From: a virus
Length of the DNA: 34,098 nt
IMG/VR virus record: IMGVR_UViG_3300025520_000010
Coordinates: 1-34,098 of that record
Strand: one strand, 5' to 3'
The number at the start of each line of letters is the position of its first letter. The first letter of the stretch is position 1. The notes under the pieces are model-generated. The model did not search any database. It was given only the letters and a program-made list of their open reading frames with translations, and was not told where the DNA came from. The position numbers and the translations under genes are program-made. Positions 15,572-22,292 of this stretch are shown one piece after another.

Positions 15572-16687
15572 ATGCGGGCTTTGGCATGTTCTGATCAACA
15601 CACGTTACACACGACCACTCCAACGCATCATGTGCTGGGGAACATGTCACAGTTCTTCTACAAAGACAACGACCTCAGTAAAGTCGACATCGTGTTCTTC
15701 GGTGGCGACCTGATGGACAAGTTGGTAGATGCCCCTAACTCTGACTTGCTCAAGGTTAAGGAGTGGTTTAAGGGTTTCATGGATAAGTGTCACGAATACA
15801 ACACGGATGTTTTGTTATTGGAGGGGACCTTCTACCACGAATGGGGTCAACCAAAGCACTTAGTGACCGTGGCACCCACAGGTTCAAGGTTGCGTTATGT
15901 TGATACGATCGAAGTTGTACGTTATCCGCATCTCGATGATCTAACTGTTCTGTGTATTCCCGACAACCTCCAGGCGATGACACCTGATGAGATTTGGGAA
16001 GCTGCTCTCGATGTACTGAAACAAAACAAGTTGACCAAGGTGGATACGATTCTGTTTCACCAAGCGTTCACTGACCAGCTACCGACGAAGATGCGTCACA
16101 CCACGCACGATCAATCGCGCTGGGAATCCATCTGCACGTACTTCATTCTGTCCGGGCACATTCATACTCCCTCCATTGTGGGTAAGCGTTACACGATGGG
16201 GTCGTTTGACCGGATCAGTCATGGTGAAGAACATCCGAAGGGTGGCTACATCATTGATCTGGACAAAAAGAAAGAAACATTCAACATCCAGTTCTGGGAG
16301 AACAAGAAAGCTCTTCCTTATGTGACGTTGACCGTTAAAGAGGATATTTCAACAGAAATCTTGGTAAAGAAACTTCGCGAATTCATCCGTGATAAGAATC
16401 TACCGCCTTTCTCTCAAATCCGCATTAAGGGTGGTCCGGCTGACATTGTCACGCCAGTTATCAAGATCTTTGAGAAGGAGTTTACCCAATACGGGTTCAA
16501 GGCCAAGAACATCAAGGCTGAAGAAGAACTCGTAGAAGAGGAAATCTATTCAGACAGTACTTATAGTGGAGTATCCGTCACTAAAGACAATATCTCCGCT
16601 TTGCTCGCCAAAGAGGTCGGTACTGATTTTGCTGATAAGCAAATCGACATGGCTGAAGCGTTGGCAGTATTAGAGGAATTTAAATGA
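15572..16687 (+). CDS. SbcD/Mre11-like metallophosphoesterase
   Basis: This 371-residue protein carries the calcineurin-like phosphoesterase motifs in order: D8-Q-H10, G45-D46-x-x-D49, H163 (FHQAF) and G195-H-I-H198. This spacing matches the SbcD/Mre11 nuclease family, which trims DNA ends with a metal pair. The third motif, normally GNHD, reads GTFYHE at 85-90, so the metal-binding Asn is replaced while the His is kept. The C-terminal third is helical and acidic and could be a capping domain. No SbcC/Rad50 ATPase is visible next to it. AAGGGG precedes the start. The end overlaps the next gene (ATGA). Confidence 0.82.
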   Translation: MRALACSDQHTLHTTTPTHHVLGNMSQFFYKDNDLSKVDIVFFGGDLMDKLVDAPNSDLLKVKEWFKGFMDKCHEYNTDVLLLEGTFYHEWGQPKHLVTVAPTGSRLRYVDTIEVVRYPHLDDLTVLCIPDNLQAMTPDEIWEAALDVLKQNKLTKVDTILFHQAFTDQLPTKMRHTTHDQSRWESICTYFILSGHIHTPSIVGKRYTMGSFDRISHGEEHPKGGYIIDLDKKKETFNIQFWENKKALPYVTLTVKEDISTEILVKKLREFIRDKNLPPFSQIRIKGGPADIVTPVIKIFEKEFTQYGFKAKNIKAEEELVEEEIYSDSTYSGVSVTKDNISALLAKEVGTDFADKQIDMAEALAVLEEFK

Positions 16688-17478
16688 GAAGTTTAGGTGC
16701 GTTAGGGATGAGCATTGGGACATCCCTTGCCATCGAACAACCAGAAGCGGCTGCACAGATACGAGGTTCGGATGTCATTATCTTCAACTTGCTTACTCTG
16801 ATCCGTAACGCTCACGATGCGTACGAGAGCAAAGAAGAGCGAGCACTCCTTAAGCCTGAACAACTTATGGAAGATGTTGTAAACGACCTCAAGATGCTCA
16901 GCAGGTGGTTAGAGGAGGTTCGTAAAACCAAACCGCTTCAATTGGTTGTGTATTACCCGTCTTATCTTTCGATGAAGTTCAGGTTTCCTTTGGCTGACTT
17001 AGCGAAGCGTGAAACTGAGAACCAAAAGAAGTTCGACAAGCTTTCTGATAAGACCGCTGGGCTTATTTATGACAAGTACAAAAAGCTGATTGAACGTACT
17101 GATGTGGGCATGCCGTCATTTAAAGGCAAGGGGATTGTGCTGACCCACCGTGTGGTTGATCTGGCAGTTCACGACCATGTGGCCAGGTTGACGTTGATGG
17201 AATCCTACACGGGGAAGCTTAAACCCTATACACAGTGGTACACGAAGCTAACGGGCGGGAAGGAGCTTTACTTTCTACCCTTTAATAAGCTCACCATTCA
17301 GATCTTCGGTGACAAGTCAACGGACTTTGCTTCTTCTTCCAAAGCCATTAAGGAATTGGTTAAGAAGCTGGCCCAAGAGTTTAACTGGACCCCTGCCACT
17401 ACGGTAAGCAGGTGCCGTATCAACATCAACATGTTACCCGATGGTATTGATAAAGCTGCGTTACTGAAAATGCTTTAA
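16684..17478 (+). CDS. Hypothetical protein coupled to the phosphoesterase
   Basis: This 264-residue protein starts in an ATGA overlap with the phosphoesterase stop. It has no ATPase motif, so it is not an SbcC homologue. A helical middle (70-150) is rich in K and E. A C-terminal alpha/beta segment (KLTIQIFGDKSTDF, then AIKELVKKLAQEF) looks like a compact domain. The tight coupling suggests it works with the phosphoesterase. Function is unknown. Confidence 0.66.
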   Translation: MRSLGALGMSIGTSLAIEQPEAAAQIRGSDVIIFNLLTLIRNAHDAYESKEERALLKPEQLMEDVVNDLKMLSRWLEEVRKTKPLQLVVYYPSYLSMKFRFPLADLAKRETENQKKFDKLSDKTAGLIYDKYKKLIERTDVGMPSFKGKGIVLTHRVVDLAVHDHVARLTLMESYTGKLKPYTQWYTKLTGGKELYFLPFNKLTIQIFGDKSTDFASSSKAIKELVKKLAQEFNWTPATTVSRCRININMLPDGIDKAALLKML

Positions 17479-17525
17479 TAATACCACCGACACCATATTC
17501 TTGTACCGAATTAAGGAATTTTCAC

Positions 17526-18221
17526 ATGGCTCAGCCAAACAACAACGCCCGCCGCAAGACCATTTTCGACGATTGGAAACAACCCCAAGCCTCCACCATT
17601 GATCCGGTACAAGGCGGTAAATACCCGGCGACCTGGATTATCCAGCAGAAGTCGAACGGCAAGATCGTCATGAAGATCAATGACGGTATCTACGATCCGA
17701 ACTCCAAGTCCAACGTCCACAAAGAAGTGGAAATGAACTGGTCGGACCGGAACGCCCTGATGGAAGGCATCATGGAAGCCTGTTCGGATCCATCGTTCGA
17801 AACCAGTCAGTTGGTCGTTCGTAAGAAGGACTTCATCAAGTCTGGTGGCCAGAGCAAGATCTCGGACAACCCGATCGTTAAAGCGATGTTCACCATCGAC
17901 CGCGAGAAGAACTCCGGCGTGATCAGCGTGACCTACCGTAAAGGTGAGTACAACGCCAAGATCATCTTCCGCGGCGCCAACGATACCGTTCTGTACCGTA
18001 AGGACTCTACCGGTAACAAGGTTGAAGACCACGGTACTCTGTCTCGTTGGGCAGCCCGAGCCTGGGTTAAGTGGCACCAGGATCCAGTCAACCAGATGGA
18101 ACGTGAGATGTACGAACCGCCTGCTCCGAAAGAAGGGGCTTTCCAGGCGAAGGACACCTCTAACAAGGGTAGCGGTAACAGCGACTTCGATTCGTCTTAT
18201 GACGACGACGCCGACTTCTAA
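17526..18221 (+). CDS. Probable nucleic-acid-binding protein with acidic tail (ChmC- or SSB-like)
   Basis: This 231-residue protein is strongly host-codon-adapted. Residues about 30-170 are rich in beta strands (TWIIQQKSNGKIVMKIND, GVISVTYRKGEYNAKIIF) with one helix between them (DRNALMEGIMEACS). This order reminds me of Whirly/PC4-type single-strand nucleic-acid-binding folds. The tail (from about 190) is disordered and ends SSYDDDADF, like the acidic, Phe-terminated tails of SSB proteins that recruit partners. Nucleus-forming phages encode an abundant conserved RNA-binding protein, ChmC, in this part of the genome, and this gene is a candidate for it. A dedicated SSB is the alternative. AAGGA precedes the start; a terminator follows. 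Confidence 0.6.
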   Translation: MAQPNNNARRKTIFDDWKQPQASTIDPVQGGKYPATWIIQQKSNGKIVMKINDGIYDPNSKSNVHKEVEMNWSDRNALMEGIMEACSDPSFETSQLVVRKKDFIKSGGQSKISDNPIVKAMFTIDREKNSGVISVTYRKGEYNAKIIFRGANDTVLYRKDSTGNKVEDHGTLSRWAARAWVKWHQDPVNQMEREMYEPPAPKEGAFQAKDTSNKGSGNSDFDSSYDDDADF

Positions 18222-18236
18222 GTACTCGTGAGATAA

Positions 18237-18268
18237 GGGAGGGAGGGAAACCTCCCTCTCCCTCTTTT
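18237..18268 (+). terminator. Terminator after the nucleic-acid-binding protein gene
   Basis: The purine arm GGGAGGGAGGG (18237-18247) pairs with CCTCCCTCTCCC (18251-18262) across an AAA loop with a wobble, and TCTTTTT follows. Confidence 0.75.
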
Positions 18269-18308
18269 TGCTATAGGTGGAATTTTTAAGTTGCAGTTGT
18301 TTTTGACC

Positions 18309-18321
18309 CTTTATTACTAGA
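18309..18321 (+). promoter_or_regulatory. Possible early-type promoter for the HNH gene
   Basis: CTTTATTACTAGA resembles the CCTATATTAC(T)AG pattern with one change in the core. It lies between a terminator and the HNH gene, about 35 bases ahead of its start. Confidence 0.4.
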
Positions 18322-18349
18322 GGGACACAATCAACTTGGAAGTTTTATC

Positions 18350-19138
18350 ATGAACGAATCGAGTAACACTCTAGAGGATCTTCTCAGTGAGCAGCAGCTC
18401 AAGGAGTATCGGTCTAAAGAGTATCCGTTCAATACGAATTTCCTAGGTCAGATTCTGAAAGAGAAGTTAAAGGAAGATCCAGCCTACGAGGTTTGGGCTC
18501 CGTTCTTCTTTTGCCGGTATATGGCGCTAAGAAGAAATAAAGACACCCCTTCTGTTATACACAGCCCGCTTTTATTTATAAGTAACAAAGGTAAAGTGGT
18601 TAAGTTCAATAAAGGGGAATACCATCCACTAGCTATAGCGACCTATCAAGAAAAGTACCCCGTAATTGTTGCAACCTTTGGATATAAAGAAACTTACACT
18701 TTAGTGCTACACCGCGCACTAGCTTCCGTGTTCATACCCCTTCCTCCGGAGCTGAAGTTATTCCACCCAAAAGATCTGGAAGTCAATCACATTGATGGGG
18801 ATAAGGCTAATTTTGAACTGGATAACCTTGAATGGTCGACTCATTCTAGGAATCAGCTCCACGCTGCTGAAAATGGGCTATTTAAATCCGGAAAGGATTC
18901 TACCTTCACCAAACCAGTAAAGGGAAGGATTGAATTTGGACTTCACTCTGGACATGAGTTTATCCTGCACGGCCTTGCGGACTACAAGAAATATAAATTT
19001 ACCCAATCCAATATTGTAGCGTGTTGTAAGGGACGAGTTAAAACCCACAAGAAATGTAGTTGGAGTTACGCCACAGAACTTGAGCTAACTCAACTGCCTA
19101 GTGGGTTGACGGAGGCGATGGTAAATGATCTAGGTTGA
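18350..19138 (+). CDS. Free-standing HNH homing endonuclease
   Basis: This 262-residue protein has a clear HNH_3-type site: V145-N-H147-I-D-G-D, followed by the ELDNLEW strand and THSRNQLHA. The invariant His and Asn of the nuclease fold are therefore present. The C-terminal segment (KFTQSNIVACCKGRVKTHKK, then SW) looks like the DNA-binding modules found in phage homing enzymes. Such genes spread by cutting related phage DNA that lacks them. Its codons are more AT-rich than those of its neighbours and it sits alone between two terminators, both consistent with insertion. No intron boundary is seen around it. Confidence 0.85.
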   Translation: MNESSNTLEDLLSEQQLKEYRSKEYPFNTNFLGQILKEKLKEDPAYEVWAPFFFCRYMALRRNKDTPSVIHSPLLFISNKGKVVKFNKGEYHPLAIATYQEKYPVIVATFGYKETYTLVLHRALASVFIPLPPELKLFHPKDLEVNHIDGDKANFELDNLEWSTHSRNQLHAAENGLFKSGKDSTFTKPVKGRIEFGLHSGHEFILHGLADYKKYKFTQSNIVACCKGRVKTHKKCSWSYATELELTQLPSGLTEAMVNDLG

Positions 19139-19146
19139 ATTCGATA

Positions 19147-19177
19147 TAAGGCAGACCCCGCGCTGCCTTATTTTTTG
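19147..19177 (+). terminator. Terminator after the HNH gene
   Basis: TAAGGCAG (19147-19154) pairs perfectly with CTGCCTTA (19163-19170), followed immediately by six T. Confidence 0.88.
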
Positions 19178-19208
19178 TCTAAATATAGGTGGGTTATAAA
19201 TTAATAAA

Positions 19209-19221
19209 CCTATATTACCAG
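19209..19221 (+). promoter_or_regulatory. Early-type promoter of the gp68-gp70-like operon
   Basis: CCTATATTACCAG carries the exact TATATTAC element 31 bases before the likely start codon at 19249, just downstream of the HNH terminator. It would drive the three genes up to 23804. Confidence 0.75.
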
Positions 19222-19248
19222 TGTGTTAGGTAGACTCTGGAGTTGCTG

Positions 19249-20808
19249 ATGTTAACGATTGATGTTATTCGTAAATCCATGAAAGGGATGAAGGCTATTG
19301 TTGTAGCCCTCAATGAACACTCCCTGCGGTTCAACGGTGACAACTCCATCAAACTGGAGAAGTCCAACAAAGGTAACATTAAGTCACAAGAAGGCAAACT
19401 GTTCGATGCGTTTAACGATTATGTTGAACGTTACTTCTCTTCTGAAGAACGCTTGGCGTTATACAAGCTGTACGAGAAAGCTCACCGTATCTGTGAGAAC
19501 CCAACGTACCGTGGTTACAAAGTAGAACTGCCGGAAATCAAACCGATCCTTTGGCAGATCTTGGACTTCATCAAACCGGAGCGGTTCGCGGACTTTATCC
19601 ACAACTCCCGACACTTGGTGATTCCACCTGAATTAAACGTGGCCGCAAGCAAAGGGTACTACCCTGCTGAAACCACAATCACCGAAGAGCATTATGTTCA
19701 TCTGGTGAAGACGACGTTGATTGTTCGTGTTATTTACCCGATCATCTTCTCGTTGACGTTCCGTTATGCTGGGTTCATGAACATGAGCTTTGCGGAATTC
19801 GTCTGCGGTGATCTGATCAAGGACAACCCACACATCGTTAATACCGAAGGTTGGCGTAAGCTGGTTCTGTATGTCGATTATTCGTTCAAGAAGCGTGGGG
19901 AACCTTTAAAGGTCGACGGCGTAGGGAGCATGGAATATTTCGTGGAGCATGTGCTCTACAATACCGTGTTCACCCGACTGTGCTGTGCCATCATTCCGGA
20001 AACGGAAGAAGGCAAGAACTTGGCAACCGCTATCAACGCTGCTGTCCGTCAGCATGAGTCGAGCGGTAGTAAGTGGCGTCGTAAAGACGACGGGTATGAG
20101 GGGGAGGAAGAGAAGCGTTCGTTGTATGAACGTTATCAAGCCAAAGAAGCTGTTAAGTCCACTGACGAAGAAGTCGAAGCTGAATTCTTCTCGATGGGGT
20201 TGATGGACGAGTGTGATAATGAACGTCACACTGATCGGTTTACGATTCCGTGCATGGCACTGGGTATCAAGCAACCTGATCTGGTCGAAAAGATTTACGA
20301 TAACATCCCACCCAACTGGGAATTCGACTTGGCGCCTCACAATCTTAAATTACTGCAAATGGTATTTAAGGGCGATATCTCCATCATGATTTACTGGGCG
20401 GCTAACTATACCCAACTGATGTCGGCAATCTCGCTGGCTCAGGTTCGGTTGGCTGAATGGGGTTACGAATACCTTCCTTCCATTGTGGGGGCTATTCATG
20501 ATCCTAACGGCATGCGTTCTATTGCCGACATTTTGAAGTTAACCTCCGGGGATAAAGATTACCTGGAGAGTATCTGTGACGTCCAAAGCAGAAACGATGA
20601 GGGTCGATCCTTCAACGAGGCTATTGAAGACGCTACTGATTTCTTGGAAGGTCTTGCTGCGGGTCAGTGGAAATCCAACCTTGAGTATGGCGTACTGAAC
20701 GAACGTGAGATTTACGATCGAGTGGAACGCGGAGCTTTGTTCGAGATTGAAATTGAACCCAAGATACGTGAAGAGTTTATGCGTTTGGTTAGGCAAATCA
20801 GCGAATAA
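19249..20808 (+). CDS. Candidate fifth subunit of the non-virion RNA polymerase (phiKZ gp68-like)
   Basis: ATG 19249 is chosen because GGAG (19239-19242) is six bases ahead; TTG 19243 is the alternative. The 519-residue product has no catalytic motif. It contains hydrophobic helical stretches (IVRVIYPIIFSLTFRYAGFM), a charged insert (KWRRKDDGYEGEEEKRS) and a helical, acidic C-terminus. Its length and its position between the beta' N-terminal and the beta C-terminal genes match phiKZ gp68, the extra subunit of the non-virion polymerase that has no cellular counterpart and helps promoter recognition. This assignment is by synteny and size only. Confidence 0.6.
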   Translation: MLTIDVIRKSMKGMKAIVVALNEHSLRFNGDNSIKLEKSNKGNIKSQEGKLFDAFNDYVERYFSSEERLALYKLYEKAHRICENPTYRGYKVELPEIKPILWQILDFIKPERFADFIHNSRHLVIPPELNVAASKGYYPAETTITEEHYVHLVKTTLIVRVIYPIIFSLTFRYAGFMNMSFAEFVCGDLIKDNPHIVNTEGWRKLVLYVDYSFKKRGEPLKVDGVGSMEYFVEHVLYNTVFTRLCCAIIPETEEGKNLATAINAAVRQHESSGSKWRRKDDGYEGEEEKRSLYERYQAKEAVKSTDEEVEAEFFSMGLMDECDNERHTDRFTIPCMALGIKQPDLVEKIYDNIPPNWEFDLAPHNLKLLQMVFKGDISIMIYWAANYTQLMSAISLAQVRLAEWGYEYLPSIVGAIHDPNGMRSIADILKLTSGDKDYLESICDVQSRNDEGRSFNEAIEDATDFLEGLAAGQWKSNLEYGVLNEREIYDRVERGALFEIEIEPKIREEFMRLVRQISE

Positions 20809-20835
20809 ACTAATTTAGATAGATGGAGAGCAATG

Positions 20836-22281
20836 ATGGCTGAAATTACAACTATACTGCAACAAGCGCTTTTTGGTATTGGTACTGCTCAACATGACCA
20901 CGTCCATCGGCATAATACCCTGCATCTGGAAAACCTGGAGATCGACAAGCTTCGCCACGAACAGGAAAACGGCGGGATCCTCCCACGTACTCTGAACGAC
21001 ATCGCGATGAACTCCGGTCAGCTTTGCTCTCAGCCACAAGGTTTCGTCTCGGTCGAAGACGGGATGAACATGCGACGCGGTATCTGCCTGCTGAAGTTCC
21101 AGGTCTACTCGAACGCTGCCGAATCGTCTGACATGTCCGTGGTCTGCTACTTGGTCGGCGGTAACAGTTCCGCTGAGAACGGCCTGGACGGTAATACTCG
21201 TCTGCAGCCTGTTCGTTGCTGGAGTACGTTGACGTCTCAGTCCAGCGACGGTCAAGGTTATCCAACAGTGCGCCAAGTTGTGGATACCACTCACCAGTTC
21301 CTGCTGGGTGATCCGTACGGCGCCAAAGAGATGGCAGCGGTTCGTCCGTATGACGTGGCCAGTGCTGCATTGGGCTACGCTGTTACTGACGGCGACGGTT
21401 CGGCTCAGAACTATTGCGGCGTAGCAAACTCTGACCTGACCAATCAGTTGCTCATGTCGAAGACTCAGAACCTGAACCCAACTCACTACTCGAAAGAGCT
21501 GTTGAAGTTGGCAGTCCAGACTGGCGATGAAGTCAGTCATAACGGACAGGATCTGGCATGGGCAATCGGTGACTACATGACCACCAGCAGCCTGAACGAG
21601 ATCTCTCCGCACGATAACCCATTCATGCAGACCATGATGAGTGTGCTGAGCGTCCACAGTCTGGCAAGCTTCCGTGGCTGGTCGGTTGATGAAATGGTTG
21701 AAGTATGGCCTAACTTCCTCGACGTATTGAACATGGACAACATGGACGTTACCCGCTTTGCGGCTGACGATACTACGTTGATTACCAGCGATTATGGTCG
21801 CGTTAACCAACACGAGATCATTGCATCTGAGGCCGCCATGATGTGTGTCCACCAGTTGCTGGCCAGCGGTCTCATGTCGTACAAATTCAGCGCCACCAAC
21901 AACCCTACTGAGTTTGACGGGGTAAGCGGTGATGAAGGCGGTGGGGTATCGTTCTCTCCAGGCCAAGCAATGTCGGTTCTGGACAATGATACAAACATGG
22001 AGGGTCGTGTTGAAAGCTTTAACCGTCACTTCACTGACGCGTTCTTTGCCAAGTACACCGGTCCATATGCGCATCTGCGCACGCTCATCAACCTGAGCAT
22101 GGAATGCCACATGTTCGGTGAGACCCGCGTGACGATCTCCTTCGGTGGTGATTATCACGGTGCCAAAACCTTCAGTAACGCAACCTATTACATCAACCAC
22201 TCTAGCTCCTCGATCTCCGGTACCGAAACCGGATTGACCGAATCGCGGAACTACTTGCACAACATCAAGGAATACTTCTAA
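20836..22281 (+). CDS. Conserved phage-nucleus protein candidate (phiKZ gp69-like, possible PicA/Imp1)
   Basis: ATG 20836 has GGAG eight bases ahead; ATG 20833 is equally in frame. The 481-residue product uses host-like codons and has no enzyme motif, signal peptide or membrane segment. The N-terminus is helical and His-rich (AQHDHVHRHNTLHLENLEID), followed by mixed alpha/beta sequence and a Gly/Ser-rich end. By position, after the gp68-like gene and before a gp70-like gene, it corresponds to phiKZ gp69, which I recall being reported as a factor for selective protein import into the phage nucleus (PicA/Imp1). The function is inferred from position, not motif. It is co-transcribed with its neighbours (24- and 11-base gaps). 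Confidence 0.55.
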   Translation: MAEITTILQQALFGIGTAQHDHVHRHNTLHLENLEIDKLRHEQENGGILPRTLNDIAMNSGQLCSQPQGFVSVEDGMNMRRGICLLKFQVYSNAAESSDMSVVCYLVGGNSSAENGLDGNTRLQPVRCWSTLTSQSSDGQGYPTVRQVVDTTHQFLLGDPYGAKEMAAVRPYDVASAALGYAVTDGDGSAQNYCGVANSDLTNQLLMSKTQNLNPTHYSKELLKLAVQTGDEVSHNGQDLAWAIGDYMTTSSLNEISPHDNPFMQTMMSVLSVHSLASFRGWSVDEMVEVWPNFLDVLNMDNMDVTRFAADDTTLITSDYGRVNQHEIIASEAAMMCVHQLLASGLMSYKFSATNNPTEFDGVSGDEGGGVSFSPGQAMSVLDNDTNMEGRVESFNRHFTDAFFAKYTGPYAHLRTLINLSMECHMFGETRVTISFGGDYHGAKTFSNATYYINHSSSSISGTETGLTESRNYLHNIKEYF

Positions 22282-22292
22282 GGTGACCCGCC

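Noticed and set aside
16684-17478. SbcC/Rad50 partner of the phosphoesterase
   Set aside because: It is too short, with no Walker A, Walker B or long coiled coil.
20815-22260. 481-codon minus-strand open frame opposite the gp69-like gene
   Set aside because: It has the same antisense effect of codon bias and a V/H/T-rich, non-protein-like composition. It lies opposite a well-supported gene in an operon.
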